A program made the translations under genes and the position numbers. The notes below the pieces were generated by a model that was not told the origin of the DNA, ran no database searches, and saw nothing but the letters and a program-made list of their open reading frames with translations. Below, one piece after another: positions 45,374-55,364 of a stretch of DNA of 64,000 bases. This DNA is from Kordiimonas sediminis (lineage in GTDB: Bacteria; Pseudomonadota; Alphaproteobacteria; Sphingomonadales; Kordiimonadaceae), in assembly GCF_014656395.1 (NCBI RefSeq), contig NZ_BNCI01000002.1:558001-622000 (forward strand), given 5' to 3'. Every line of letters starts with the position of its first letter. The first letter of the stretch is position 1.

Positions 45374-47929
45374 TTAGGCTGATTTCTTTTTCCTGCGCGC
45401 AGGTTTCTTCTTGGCAGCTTTTGCAGCCAGAAGTTCCAGTGCCTGTTCCAGTGTAACGTCAGCCGGTTCCGTGCCTTTTGGCAACGTTGCGTTCGTGCGC
45501 TTATGGTTGACATAGGGACCGTAACGGCCATCCATTACCCGAATTGCATCACCGTCATCAGGGTGCTCGCCAAGTTCTTTCAAAACAGTTTTGCTACTGC
45601 CACCTGATTTGGATGCTTTTGTATCTGCCAGAATAGCAACAGCCCTGTTAAGGCCAACTTCGAAAACCTCAGCCGTGCTGGTTAGTTTGCCGTACGTACC
45701 GTCATGGGCAATATAGGGCCCGTACCGACCGATCGCTGCGGTGATTGGCTTGCCACTTTCCGGGTGAATACCTACTTCGCGTGGAAGTGACATAAGAGAA
45801 ATTGCATCTTCCAGCGACAAATCTGCGGCATTCATGTCCTTGGGAATGCTTGCACGCTTTGGTTTCTTGCCTTTTTCTTTAACCGGGTCATCCAGTTGCA
45901 GGTACGGACCAAAGCGACCAGTCCGCAGACTGATAGGGAAGCCGGTTTCAGGGTCATCACCCAGAATGCGTGGACCGCTTCCCTCTGCCGTATCTGTGTC
46001 TTCGCCGCGTGCAGCAGAGCCGAATGGTTTTGTGTAGCTGCACTCTGGATAGTTAGAACAGCCAACAAAGGCACCATACCGGCTTGTTTTCAGGCCCAGT
46101 CGGCCATCTTCACAGTTCGGACATTTGCGCGGGTCTGTGCCGTCTTCATTCTTTTCAGGGAAAAGCATAGGGGCCAGATATTCATCCAGCGCATCAATGA
46201 CAACCGCATTACGGACGGCCAAAATTTCCTCAGTTTTTGGTTTGAAGTCAGACCAGAACTCATTCAGGACTTTTTTCCAGTCCAGAGAGCCTGCGGAGAT
46301 TTCATCAAGCTGTTCTTCGAGGTTGGCAGTGAAATCATATTGAACATAGCGTTCAAAGAATTTTTCCAGGAATGCAGATACAAGACGCCCTTTGTCTTCG
46401 GGAATGAAGCGATTGCGTTCCATTTGAACATAATTGCGCTCCCGAAGAACGGTGAGGATGGATGCATAGGTAGATGGACGACCAATTCCCAATTCTTCCA
46501 GCTTTTTAACGAGGCTCGCTTCTGTAAAGCGTGGTGGTGGATCGGTGAAGTGCTGCTTTGGTGTCACTTTGTTCAGTGTCAGCACTTCGCCGACTTCAAC
46601 CTTCGGAAGGCGTTTTTCTTCCTCGTTCGTCTCGTCGTCAGTTCCTTCCTGATAAACAGACAGGAAACCATCGAACAGGATAACTGTTCCGGTCGCACGC
46701 AGTTCCGCCGACTTGTCACTGTTGGAAACAGTAACTGTTGTACGCTCCATCTTGGCGCTTTCCATCTGGCTGGCAATCGTACGGCGCCAGATCAGATCGT
46801 ACAAACGCCGTTCATCATCATCAAGCGCGCCTGCAATTTCCGCTGGTATTCGCTGCGGATCTGTGGGGCGGATGGCCTCGTGTGCTTCCTGTGCGTTCTT
46901 TGCCTTGGTTTTATAGAACCGCGGCTTTTCTGGAAGGTGCTGATCTCCATACCGATTGGTGATCAGGTTACGTGTTGCGTTCATCGCTTCCTGCGCGATG
47001 CTAACGCCGTCGGTACGCATATAAGTAATCAGACCGGTTACTTCACCGCCGATGGATTTACCTTCATATAGGCTTTGTGCAACCCGCATGGTCTTGTTCG
47101 CAGGGAAGCCTAATTTACGTGCAGCTTCCTGCTGCAAAGTCGAGGTCGTAAACGGCGGCTGCGGATGCCTGCGCGCCGGCTTTCTTTCCACTGCCTCTAC
47201 GGTCAGAGGCTCGTTCTTTACTTTTTCAGCTGCATCCGTTGCTGTCTTTTCATTGGAAAGGTCATATTTTTGCAGCTTCTTGCCATTCAGCCCAAATAAG
47301 CGACTGCTGATTGCTTTTTTGCTGGCGCCTTCCAGCTCTGCTTCCACAGACCAGTATTCCTGGGCAACAAACTTTTCAATTTCAGCTTCGCGCTCGCAAA
47401 CAAGGCGCAGTGCAACGGACTGAACGCGACCGGCAGAGCGTGCACCCGGCAATTTTCGCCACAGCACAGGTGACAACGTAAAGCCAACCAGATAGTCAAG
47501 CGCCCGGCGTGCCAAATAGGCGTTTACCATTTCACTATCAAGTTCGCGGGGTTCCGCAATGGCTTTCAAAATTGCTGATTTTGTAATCTCGTTGAAAACA
47601 ACGCGTTTGACATCAACGTCTTTCAGCGCCTTTTTCTTGGCCAAAACTTCCAGAACGTGCCAGCTGATTGCTTCCCCTTCGCGGTCGGGGTCAGTCGCCA
47701 GATACAGTTTATCTGATCCTTTAACTGCCTTGGCAATCTCGGTCAGGCGTTTATTACTATCCTTGTCCACGGTCCAGTCCATGGCAAAGTCTTCGTCTGG
47801 TTTGACGGATCCATCCTTGGCAGGAAGGTCACGCACATGGCCAAAACTTGCCAGGACCTTGAAGTCCTTGCCAAGGTATTTGTTGATTGTTTTAGCCTTG
47901 GCTGGTGACTCTACGATGACTACGTTCAT
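45374..47929 (-). CDS. topA: DNA topoisomerase I
   Basis: An 851-residue type IA topoisomerase. TOPRIM motif near the start (VVIVESPAKAKTI; DPDREGEAISWHV), the catalytic Tyr in LITYMRTDGVS, then one four-Cys zinc finger (CPNCEDGRLG...CSNYPEC) and two or three C-terminal topoisomerase repeats (GRYGPYI, GRFGPYL) ending in a Lys/Arg-rich tail. It relaxes negative supercoils. The ATG at 47929 begins at the conserved MNVVIVESPAKAK; the frame to 47968 has no better support. Confidence 0.95.
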   Translation of the reverse strand: MNVVIVESPAKAKTINKYLGKDFKVLASFGHVRDLPAKDGSVKPDEDFAMDWTVDKDSNKRLTEIAKAVKGSDKLYLATDPDREGEAISWHVLEVLAKKKALKDVDVKRVVFNEITKSAILKAIAEPRELDSEMVNAYLARRALDYLVGFTLSPVLWRKLPGARSAGRVQSVALRLVCEREAEIEKFVAQEYWSVEAELEGASKKAISSRLFGLNGKKLQKYDLSNEKTATDAAEKVKNEPLTVEAVERKPARRHPQPPFTTSTLQQEAARKLGFPANKTMRVAQSLYEGKSIGGEVTGLITYMRTDGVSIAQEAMNATRNLITNRYGDQHLPEKPRFYKTKAKNAQEAHEAIRPTDPQRIPAEIAGALDDDERRLYDLIWRRTIASQMESAKMERTTVTVSNSDKSAELRATGTVILFDGFLSVYQEGTDDETNEEEKRLPKVEVGEVLTLNKVTPKQHFTDPPPRFTEASLVKKLEELGIGRPSTYASILTVLRERNYVQMERNRFIPEDKGRLVSAFLEKFFERYVQYDFTANLEEQLDEISAGSLDWKKVLNEFWSDFKPKTEEILAVRNAVVIDALDEYLAPMLFPEKNEDGTDPRKCPNCEDGRLGLKTSRYGAFVGCSNYPECSYTKPFGSAARGEDTDTAEGSGPRILGDDPETGFPISLRTGRFGPYLQLDDPVKEKGKKPKRASIPKDMNAADLSLEDAISLMSLPREVGIHPESGKPITAAIGRYGPYIAHDGTYGKLTSTAEVFEVGLNRAVAILADTKASKSGGSSKTVLKELGEHPDDGDAIRVMDGRYGPYVNHKRTNATLPKGTEPADVTLEQALELLAAKAAKKKPARRKKKSA

Positions 47930-48061
47930 ACTGTATGCCTTGTCCTTTAGTACAGTGGAAGTCAGCAATAATGCTCTTTCTATAGTACGTGACCTAGTGC
48001 GTCACGGGCGTAAATGCAACGGGATAATGCTTTTGCCGTGACCTTTTTCCTGCAACTAGTG

Positions 48062-49189
48062 TCAGTTTTCATAGTCTAGACTAACGCGGCCGCCGGGGTA
48101 TCTTACCGCCAATCCTGCAATTTCCAGCTCAAGTATTATTGTTAATACGTCACTTGCATCAATGTCTGATAAACGAATGATGTCGTCAATATGCGTAGGC
48201 GTTGGTCCAAGAAGTGTCAGGATTAACGTTCTGGCTTTCTCACTTGGTTCTGATGATTGCGCTGCAGCCCTGAATAAGGGTAGCTCAGTTGGGTCTGCAA
48301 AAGACATTCGCCTAAGGGCAGGCAGTTCCTGTAAGATGTCTTCAGCAGAGGCAGTAAGTACAGCGCCGTCTTTAATAAGGCGGTTGGTTCCTGCCGAGCG
48401 CGGGTCAAGCGGCGATCCGGGCACTGCGAATACTTCGCGTCCCTGTTCAAGCGCCATCCTTGCGGTAATCAGGGAGCCGGACTTTTCCGTAGCTTCAATA
48501 ACAAGTGTGCCCAGCGAAAGACCAGAGATTAAGCGGTTTCGCCGTGGGAAATGTCGTGCCTGTGGTTTGGTTGACAGGGGCATTTCGCTGACGAGCAGTC
48601 CTTCGGCGCATATGTGGTCATATAGCTCGGTGTTCTCCCGCGGATATATTACGTCTAGGCCACCAGCCACGCACGCAATGGTGCCGCCCTTCAGCGATGC
48701 CCAGTGCGATGTAGTGTCAATGCCGCGTGCAAGCCCTGAGACGATAACGACACCAGACGCGGACAGGTCTGTCGTGATACGTTTTGTCACCGTTATGCCT
48801 GGGGCACTGGCATTCCTGGCACCAACAATGCCTATTTTATCCTTGTCCAACAGATGAAGATGGCCTTTGGTGAAAAGGATGGGCGGCGCATCGTCGATTG
48901 CGGCAAGGGGCGCAGGATAGTCATGATCGCCAAGGAAGAGGGCGGATGCACCAAACCTGTCAACTGCAGCTAGCTCACCCTCTATCGCTGACTTGGGCGG
49001 AACACGAAGTGGCTTTTTACGGCCGCCCCTGGCTGCTAATTCAGGAATAGCAGCGATAGCAGCATTTGCAGATCCGAATTTATCGATCAAGTGTTTGAAT
49101 GTTATCGGACCAATACTGTCTGTGCGTATCAGTCGCAGACGTGATACTTTTTCAGAAGATGTGAGAGAACTGGTTCGTGCAATGTCCAT
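48062..49189 (-). CDS. dprA: DNA-processing protein DprA
   Basis: A ~375-residue protein with an N-terminal helix-hairpin-helix/SAM-like part, the Rossmann core (IGIVGARNASAPG; SGLARGIDTTSHWASL; VYPRENTELY-like) and a C-terminal winged helix. It loads RecA on incoming single-stranded DNA in natural transformation. The ATG at 49189 is the clean start; a TTG lies two codons upstream. It sits between plsY and topA, a conserved alphaproteobacterial arrangement. Confidence 0.92.
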   Translation of the reverse strand: MDIARTSSLTSSEKVSRLRLIRTDSIGPITFKHLIDKFGSANAAIAAIPELAARGGRKKPLRVPPKSAIEGELAAVDRFGASALFLGDHDYPAPLAAIDDAPPILFTKGHLHLLDKDKIGIVGARNASAPGITVTKRITTDLSASGVVIVSGLARGIDTTSHWASLKGGTIACVAGGLDVIYPRENTELYDHICAEGLLVSEMPLSTKPQARHFPRRNRLISGLSLGTLVIEATEKSGSLITARMALEQGREVFAVPGSPLDPRSAGTNRLIKDGAVLTASAEDILQELPALRRMSFADPTELPLFRAAAQSSEPSEKARTLILTLLGPTPTHIDDIIRLSDIDASDVLTIILELEIAGLAVRYPGGRVSLDYEN

Positions 49190-49281
49190 GAACAAAACTA
49201 GAACAGTAATCGGCCATTATGTCAACCACTGGTTTAATAATGATTATGATGCAGGGAATTTACGGCGACGGGCAGTTGGTT

Positions 49282-49920
49282 TTATTGCGGCGGAGTCGTG
49301 TCAGTATCTTTACTGGAAGTCTCTGAATTAGACTTTGAACCGCCGATTTTTGGTTCGGCACCTTTGGCAATTCTTTGAATGTTTTCTTTGTGTCGGATAA
49401 AAATCACCAATGACATAAAGAGAATGAACACCGGGGCCATGCCGGGTGCAATCATGTGGGCCACAGCTGGCGCCACAAAAGCTGCAAGCAATGCCGCTAG
49501 AGATGACATTTTGAACATAACCGCAGTTAGCAGCCAGCACCCGACGGTAAAGAGCGCAATTACAGGATGCATGGCAATTAGGGTGCCGAAAAAGGTTGCA
49601 ACTCCCTTGCCGCCCTGAAATCTTAGAAACACAGGAAAGCAGTGCCCGATAAAGGCTACGGCACCCGCAAACATTGCAAGCCCAGGGTCAAAGAAGTGCC
49701 TTACAAGAAGAACAGCTATCGCACCTTTGCCCGCATCCAGTAAGAGTGTCAGCAGGGCAAGGTCTTTACGCCCTGTGCGTAGTACGTTTGTCGCGCCAAT
49801 GTTGCCTGACCCGATTTGCCGAATATCACCAAGCCCGGCGAGCCGCGTCAGGACCAGGCCAAATGGAACAGAACCCAAGAGGTATGCCCCTATCAAAACA
49901 GCGATATCAGCAACAGTCAT
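49282..49920 (-). CDS. plsY: acyl-phosphate:glycerol-3-phosphate acyltransferase
   Basis: A 212-residue inner-membrane protein with about five helices and the PlsY motifs GSGNIGATNVLRTGRK, FLRFQGGKGVAT and, in the first helix, YLLGSVPFGL. It acylates glycerol-3-phosphate with acyl phosphate in phospholipid synthesis. A hydrophilic Ser/Thr/Glu C-terminal tail is unusual but short. It is five bases downstream of the dihydroorotase-like gene. Confidence 0.93.
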   Translation of the reverse strand: MTVADIAVLIGAYLLGSVPFGLVLTRLAGLGDIRQIGSGNIGATNVLRTGRKDLALLTLLLDAGKGAIAVLLVRHFFDPGLAMFAGAVAFIGHCFPVFLRFQGGKGVATFFGTLIAMHPVIALFTVGCWLLTAVMFKMSSLAALLAAFVAPAVAHMIAPGMAPVFILFMSLVIFIRHKENIQRIAKGAEPKIGGSKSNSETSSKDTDTTPPQ

Positions 49921-49925
49921 CAGAA

Positions 49926-51185
49926 TTAATCCTTTACTGAGTGTGTCGCATCATATTTCAATATGCCGGACACAATCGTTTTCCAGACTTTACCCTGTAC
50001 GGGCAGGGTGTCAAAAGGTGAGTTCTTTGCGGCTGAGAGGAACGCATCTGTCTTAATCCGCCAGGGCTTTTCATGGTCAAGGACAGTAAGATCAGCCGGT
50101 GCACCTACCTTAAGAGTGCCAGATGAAAGCCCTAGAATATCTGCGGGTGCAGATGTCAGTGCTCTTAAGGCAGTCATAAGGTCGATGTTGCCGGCATGAA
50201 CTGGTGCGAGCGTAAGAGCCAGAAGCGTTTCAAAGCCAACCATACCTGCAGCAGCTTGTGCATAAGGAAGGCGTTTCACATCCTGACTTTGTGGATCATG
50301 ATCAGAGACAAGACAGTCAATGGTGCCGTCAGCAAGTCCTTCTATGAGGGCCAGGCGGTCTTCTTCGCTGCGCAGAGGCGGGCTGAATTTGGCAAATGTC
50401 CTGTATCCTTCCACCGCATTATCGTTAAGCTGTAAATAGTGCGGTGCGGTGGAGGCTGTAATTCTAACGCCTTTGGCTTTCGCTGCACGAACAGCATCTA
50501 CACCGACCTTAGAGGATAGAAGCGCAATATGAAGGCGGGCGCCTGTAAGCTCCGCGATACGTGCATCGCGTTCAATCTGAATTGCCTCCGCGATTGCAGG
50601 TATACCGTTCAGGCCCAGACGGGTAGCAATCTCTCCTTCGTGGGCAAAGCCGCCAGCTGCAAGGTCTTTGTCCTGGGCAAACTGAACAATTAGCGCATTG
50701 AAATATCCGGCATATTCAAACAGCCGGCGAAGAACGAGCGCATTTGACACTGGTTTTCTGCAGTCTGTGAAGGCAACAGCACCAGACAGCTGCATCCTGC
50801 CGATCTCGGCAATTTCTTCACCTGCCATTGCTTTGGTCGCTGTACCCATAGGCAGGACGTGGACAGAGCCAGTTTCTGATGATCGCTGCCTGATCCGTTC
50901 CACAGCTGCGTCATTGTCCAAAAGCGTATGTTGGTCTGGCTGCAGTATGACTGTGGTAATCCCGCCCGCGAGTGCAGCATGATGGTCAACACTATGGGCG
51001 CGCATGTCAATAAAACCTGGGCATAGGATACGATCGCCGCACTCTACTATAGTATCGTCTGGCGCAGGCATAACGTCTGCACCTACGGCAACTATCTTGC
51101 CGTTACTTTCGATCAGGGTGCCACGAACATCCATTGAGGTAGACGGATCTATCAGGCGTGCATTTGTGTAAGCGGTGCGGGTCAT
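49926..51185 (-). CDS. dihydroorotase-like protein (PyrX-type, catalytic histidines degenerate)
   Basis: A 419-residue amidohydrolase-fold protein placed right after pyrB, with a four-base overlap. The N-terminal strand-loop reads [11 protein letters not shown]: the HxH metal motif of dihydroorotases is RxH here (Arg62, His64). The later DHAPH signature is DHDPQ. Such inactive homologues (PyrX/PyrC') support aspartate transcarbamoylase assembly in pseudomonads. The sequence has full length (419), so it is not a truncation. Whether it keeps activity is unknown; I infer structural function. Confidence 0.78.
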   Translation of the reverse strand: MTRTAYTNARLIDPSTSMDVRGTLIESNGKIVAVGADVMPAPDDTIVECGDRILCPGFIDMRAHSVDHHAALAGGITTVILQPDQHTLLDNDAAVERIRQRSSETGSVHVLPMGTATKAMAGEEIAEIGRMQLSGAVAFTDCRKPVSNALVLRRLFEYAGYFNALIVQFAQDKDLAAGGFAHEGEIATRLGLNGIPAIAEAIQIERDARIAELTGARLHIALLSSKVGVDAVRAAKAKGVRITASTAPHYLQLNDNAVEGYRTFAKFSPPLRSEEDRLALIEGLADGTIDCLVSDHDPQSQDVKRLPYAQAAAGMVGFETLLALTLAPVHAGNIDLMTALRALTSAPADILGLSSGTLKVGAPADLTVLDHEKPWRIKTDAFLSAAKNSPFDTLPVQGKVWKTIVSGILKYDATHSVKD

Positions 51186-52189
51186 GAATGAGCCTCCTCA
51201 CGAAGGGGACGCGTCAGGATATCCAGACATGCCATGCGAACAGCGACGCCCATTTCAACTTGCTCCTCAATAGCAGAACGATCCAGGTCATCGGCGACAT
51301 CAGAGGCAATCTCAACGCCGCGATTCATTGGACCGGGATGCATGACCAGCACATCATCACGGGCAGAAGCCAGTTTGTCACGTGTCAGGCCCCAGAAATG
51401 ATAATATTCCCTGAGGGACGGCAGGAACGCCCCTTGCATTCTTTCCTGCTGTAGTCTGAGCATCATGACAACGTCAGCATCCTTTAGGCCATCTTCCATG
51501 TTGGTGAAGACTTCAACGCCCAATTGGTCAACATCTTTGGGTAGCAAGGTCGGCGGTGCTACAAGACGGACACGGGCCCCCATGGCGTTCAGTAAGTAAA
51601 TATTCGACCGGGCAACGCGCGAGTGGGCAACATCGCCACTGATAGCAATGATCTGGCCGTGGATTTGTCCTTTGCGTTTGCGAATGGTCAGGGCATCCAA
51701 AAGAGCCTGAGTAGGATGCTCGCTTCTGCCGTCTCCTGCATTGATCACAGGACAGTCCATCTTTTCGCTGAGTAATTTTACGGCACCACTATCTGCGTGC
51801 CGCATGACCAGCACGTCCGGGTGCATGGCATTCAGGGTAGCAGCGGTATCCAGCAAGGTTTCCCCTTTTTTGATGGATGATGTGCCCGTTGACATGGAAA
51901 TCGTATCCATGCCCAGCCGTTTGCCAGCAATCTCGAAACTCATCAGGGTGCGGGTAGAGTTCTCAAAAAACAGATTAATCTGGGTCAGGCCGCTGCAGAC
52001 GTCAGTCTTTTTGTGGCGGCTTCTGTTTTGGTCGGCATAGGTGTCTGCAAGATCAAGGATATGCTTGATCGCAGTTGGGTCCATGCCGTACAGGCCCAGC
52101 AAATGTTGATAAGGAAAAATGGAACCAGAGGGCGGAGACACTTCCGCGCGCGGGTAGGGCGATTGATTGCGTGTATCGTTGCTCATCAA
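51182..52189 (-). CDS. pyrB: aspartate carbamoyltransferase catalytic chain
   Basis: A 335-residue ATCase with the carbamoyl-phosphate loop [13 protein letters not shown], the [13 protein letters not shown]-like segment [12 protein letters not shown] and the HPGPMNRG motif near the C terminus. It catalyses the committed step of pyrimidine synthesis in the cytoplasm. The stop overlaps the dihydroorotase-like start. The N-terminal 25 residues are a proline/serine-rich extension. It is 67 bases downstream of the GNAT gene. Confidence 0.93.
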   Translation of the reverse strand: MMSNDTRNQSPYPRAEVSPPSGSIFPYQHLLGLYGMDPTAIKHILDLADTYADQNRSRHKKTDVCSGLTQINLFFENSTRTLMSFEIAGKRLGMDTISMSTGTSSIKKGETLLDTAATLNAMHPDVLVMRHADSGAVKLLSEKMDCPVINAGDGRSEHPTQALLDALTIRKRKGQIHGQIIAISGDVAHSRVARSNIYLLNAMGARVRLVAPPTLLPKDVDQLGVEVFTNMEDGLKDADVVMMLRLQQERMQGAFLPSLREYYHFWGLTRDKLASARDDVLVMHPGPMNRGVEIASDVADDLDRSAIEEQVEMGVAVRMACLDILTRPLREEAHS

Positions 52190-52256
52190 GTGGCCTTATA
52201 TGATCAAAATGGCGAGAGGGCAATCCAAAGATTTCTCGCAGGTAAACTGTATGCTT

Positions 52257-52751
52257 CTATAGGCTATAGAAAGCATCATCGTAAAGAACTTTGCCAGAAA
52301 CATTTTTCAGGGCGCCTGGACGCAGTTCTATCGCCATGAAATGTTCTTCGGCCTGACCAAAAGTTAAGCCAAAGTCTGAGGCAGCCTGAAAGCCGGCTTG
52401 GCGGTAAAAATCAGTATGACCCAACAGGATAACCGCCATGATGCCGTCTTCTCGCAGCGCATCCAGAGAATGCTGGAGAAATTCAAGCCCAATACCCTGT
52501 CTTTGTGCACCGGGGCTGACTGCCATGGGGCCGAGTGCAAGAATATCTTCTGCTTCACCTTTCTCAAACGACACGTCCGTGTAGGCGATATAGGCCAGAA
52601 GTTCGCTTTCGTCGTCTTCGAGGGGCAGCAGATGTTCCGCCACCAGTCTGTCCTGACTTCGCAGAGTTTTGACCAGTTGCGATTCTGCGTCTGTTTCAAA
52701 CGCTTCTTTAAGAAGGGTATCAACCCCGATGATGCCTTGTTCAGTTAGCAT
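52257..52751 (-). CDS. GNAT-family N-acetyltransferase (YhbS-like)
   Basis: A 164-residue acetyltransferase with the AcCoA-binding motif LGPMAVSPGAQRQGIGLEFL (Q/RxxGxG type) and VILLGHTDFYRQAGFQAA. This is the YhbS-like pattern. The substrate is unknown. It is 18 bases downstream of the NTF2-like gene and 67 bases upstream of pyrB, within the same minus-strand run. Confidence 0.82.
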   Translation of the reverse strand: MLTEQGIIGVDTLLKEAFETDAESQLVKTLRSQDRLVAEHLLPLEDDESELLAYIAYTDVSFEKGEAEDILALGPMAVSPGAQRQGIGLEFLQHSLDALREDGIMAVILLGHTDFYRQAGFQAASDFGLTFGQAEEHFMAIELRPGALKNVSGKVLYDDAFYSL

Positions 52752-52769
52752 AAAATTCTCCGGTCAATG

Positions 52770-53126
52770 TCAGTGTTGTATTGTTTGTGCTTCACTGAAG
52801 GACTGGCGGTCCCAATACCCCCGTTGATGAATGATTAGTCCATCTTTAAACTGAAAAAAACCACAGCCCCGCAGTCCCAGAGGGTCACGCCATTCCAGAA
52901 TGCCCCAATCACCATCTTCAAAAATATTTTCAATTTCGCAAACCATTTCATACGCCTCGAACTCTTTGGCAAACATGGCGCGGATATTCTGTTTGCCGAC
53001 AACAGGCGCGAACATAACCTGATGATTGACAGCGTGATCCGCATAAAAGTCTGTGATGCGGTTTGCGTCCCCGGCATTAAAGGCTGCGACCCACTGTATG
53101 ATTGTATCGCGCGGGCTAGAGTGCAT
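52770..53126 (-). CDS. NTF2/SnoaL-like small protein
   Basis: A 118-residue alpha+beta cone-fold protein (SnoaL/NTF2-like): TIIQWVAAFNAGDANRITDFYADHAV, then ENIFEDGDWGILEWRD. Such proteins bind small ligands or act as isomerases or hydrolases; no catalytic residue is certain here. The ATG at 53126 overlaps ruvX by 11 bases; a longer frame to 53207 lies inside ruvX. Coupling suggests co-expression only. Confidence 0.78.
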   Translation of the reverse strand: MHSSPRDTIIQWVAAFNAGDANRITDFYADHAVNHQVMFAPVVGKQNIRAMFAKEFEAYEMVCEIENIFEDGDWGILEWRDPLGLRGCGFFQFKDGLIIHQRGYWDRQSFSEAQTIQH

Positions 53127-53574
53127 ACATGGCTCCTTGCAGAATGTATGCAGCGGCCATTTTGTCGACAACATCCTTACGTTTAGCCCGGCTGCTGTCT
53201 GCTTCAAGAAGCGTGCGCTCTACGGCCGCGGTTGACAGTCTTTCATCCCACAAGGCTATCGGGAGATCAAAATGTGCTTCCAGGTTTCTGACGAATGCCC
53301 GTGTTGCCTGACACCGCGGCCCCTCCGACCCATCCATGTTTTTGGGCAAGCCAATAACAAAGCCACCAATATTATGCTCCTGCACAATCTCTTTGATGCG
53401 AATGACGTCATCTTTGAATTTTTTGCGCTTAATGATTTCAAGCGGGGTTGCAACGGTGCGCATAACATCACTCAGGGCAAGGCCAATTGTTTTTGTCCCC
53501 GGGTCCATGCCCAACAGGCGCCGCCCCACCGGGAACTGCGCCTTTACTTGTTGAATGTCGTATGGGTCACTCAT
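53116..53574 (-). CDS. ruvX: Holliday junction resolvase-like RuvX/YqgF
   Basis: A 152-residue RNase H-fold protein with the YqgF signature GMDPGTKTIGLALSD, FVIGLPKNMDGSEG and ALWDERLSTAAV. It acts in pre-16S rRNA 5' processing. The ATG at 53574 is the family start and overlaps the DUF3089 stop by eight bases; its own stop overlaps the NTF2-like gene start. Confidence 0.92.
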   Translation of the reverse strand: MSDPYDIQQVKAQFPVGRRLLGMDPGTKTIGLALSDVMRTVATPLEIIKRKKFKDDVIRIKEIVQEHNIGGFVIGLPKNMDGSEGPRCQATRAFVRNLEAHFDLPIALWDERLSTAAVERTLLEADSSRAKRKDVVDKMAAAYILQGAMYAL

Positions 53575-54748
53575 TAGTGCCGTCCGGAGTGCGCTCAGTG
53601 GACTGCTGGGCTGCGGTCCATGCAAGAGCGCGGTCATGGGCATTGTCGCGGATGTTCATGTAAAACATATTAAAGTCATAGGCGTGATAGTTTTCACCCG
53701 TCATTGTAAACTGGTTCCATTCTTCATTCAGCAAAGGCTGAGCAAGAAAGAGAATGCCGTCACTATGACACGATGCACCAATGAAATTAGGAATAGGCGC
53801 TGGCAGTGGAGCATTGCCGCTTAAAAGTTCCACCGAGCCCATGTGTTCGGTTCGGTTTGCAGAATCGCCCACTGTCCAGCTTAGTGGATTGGTGCAGAGC
53901 ATTTGCGTGCCAGCGCGCAATGTGCCGTTCAGCCCCGGTGTTGCGTTAAAGATGCCGGTAATGGTTTCAGTTTCGCCGTGTTTGCCAAAGGTTTGGTACG
54001 AAATCACACAACCGGTTTGTGTTGGGGCGTCACAGATGTCGACACCTTCAACTGCACCTATGTCGGCCTCTATTGAGACCGGCCAGCCAATAAGATAAGC
54101 AGCAACGAGCTTTTTAGTCAGCTCCGTACCATCAAACCGGTCTTTGAGAAGACGGAGCAGGTGCAGACTTCCCTGGCTATGACCCGCAAGTATAATACCG
54201 TTTTCGGGATTGCGACGTTCGATAAAGGCATCAAAGGCAACAACAATGTCCGTGTAGGCGCGCTGCAGGGCCATTATCCCATCGGTGCCATCATCAAAGA
54301 AGGCACCAAAGGCAGCTTGCCGATATCGTGGGGCATAAATGTTGCCCGCTGCACTGAAGCTGGATGCCTGATTTTTCAAGGAGAACTCCTGGGTCCGTTT
54401 GTTCGTTGCGCTATCGTCTAGCGGGGCAGACCAATTACCGCGGATCAGATATGTCGTAGGATGAACAAAAAACACATCGACATTTGGTTTTTCTGAATAT
54501 TTTTCAATGCCTTCTGGTGCTAAGTTAACGTAAGTTTCATTTGAAGGTAATGCAAACCAGGAGGCATCATCAGCATAATCCAGTCTTGGCTCTTCAGCTT
54601 CTTCGGCGAAGCTATGACCAGGTACAAAGGCAATGCGCATTGCAGTCTGTTCATTAGTGTTCAGCCATACGCCCCCTGCTAGTAGAAGCACGATAATGGC
54701 GATAATGGCGATCATAAATTTAGCTGCCGGGCTGGTTTTGCTGCTCAT
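53567..54748 (-). CDS. DUF3089 exported/membrane-anchored alpha/beta-hydrolase-like protein
   Basis: A 393-residue protein with one N-terminal membrane helix (~11-27) and the DUF3089 pattern VFFVHPTTYL. The GHSQGS nucleophile elbow (~195) is a lipase/esterase-type serine. Residues beyond it (LIGWPVSIEAD; CVISYQTF; NPLSW) follow the family. It probably faces the periplasm. The substrate is unknown. It is first in the ruvX-containing run, starting at 54748. Confidence 0.75.
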   Translation of the reverse strand: MSSKTSPAAKFMIAIIAIIVLLLAGGVWLNTNEQTAMRIAFVPGHSFAEEAEEPRLDYADDASWFALPSNETYVNLAPEGIEKYSEKPNVDVFFVHPTTYLIRGNWSAPLDDSATNKRTQEFSLKNQASSFSAAGNIYAPRYRQAAFGAFFDDGTDGIMALQRAYTDIVVAFDAFIERRNPENGIILAGHSQGSLHLLRLLKDRFDGTELTKKLVAAYLIGWPVSIEADIGAVEGVDICDAPTQTGCVISYQTFGKHGETETITGIFNATPGLNGTLRAGTQMLCTNPLSWTVGDSANRTEHMGSVELLSGNAPLPAPIPNFIGASCHSDGILFLAQPLLNEEWNQFTMTGENYHAYDFNMFYMNIRDNAHDRALAWTAAQQSTERTPDGTNE

Positions 54749-54815
54749 AGAAATATCCTGATAATCCCTGGTTTCTTCAACCTTGATAATGTTAGTGACG
54801 TCGTTCTTGGGTTTG

Positions 54816-55364
54816 CTATAGTGTTGCCTGATTAGAGACTGGCTGTAACAAGGGCCATTTTGCCATCAGGATATCGTCTATTACCCGACCATCCTCATAG
54901 CGAATTGCGCCTATGCGTTTACCTTCTACAGTAAAACCATGCTTCTCGTATAGTGCAATTGCTTGGGCATTGTCTGCATGAACATGGAGTTCAATTTTCT
55001 CAAGGGTTGCATGGTTTGCTACCCAGTCAGAAAAGGTGCCAAGTAATCTGCTGCCAATGCCTTGATTTCTGGCGCCATCGGCCACGGACATACTAAATCC
55101 TGTTATATGGCGCACCCGCCGCCTGCGATCAGTCCAGCTTTCGAGCATGCCAAGAATATGATTGTCTTTCGTGGCTATGAGGCACGTCTCAGCGGCATTT
55201 AGAGATTTACGAGCGATCCATAGGCGCTGCTTGAAAGGAGTGATTCTGAACTCGGCCGGGTGCGTTATAAGGTGTTTGGCATCCTGATAAATTTGTCGCT
55301 GATAGCTGTTCAATTCCCGGGCGTCGGATGGGCGTGCCTGCCGTATTGTGATGTTTCGCGTCAT
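54816..55364 (-). CDS. GNAT-family N-acetyltransferase (RimI/PhnO-like)
   Basis: A 182-residue acetyltransferase with motif GARNQGIGSRLLGTFSDW (Q/RxxGxG) and LHVHADNAQAIALYEKHGF, typical of Rim/PhnO-like GNATs. The substrate is not predictable. The ATG at 55364 is preferred to the TTG at 55370. It faces away from gatC and is separated from the DUF3089 gene by 67 bases. Confidence 0.8.
   Translation of the reverse strand: MTRNITIRQARPSDARELNSYQRQIYQDAKHLITHPAEFRITPFKQRLWIARKSLNAAETCLIATKDNHILGMLESWTDRRRRVRHITGFSMSVADGARNQGIGSRLLGTFSDWVANHATLEKIELHVHADNAQAIALYEKHGFTVEGKRIGAIRYEDGRVIDDILMAKWPLLQPVSNQATL

Noticed and set aside
45896-47071. 391-codon frame on the plus strand
   Set aside because: It lies antisense inside topA, which has full-length family motifs; the protein has no recognisable features.
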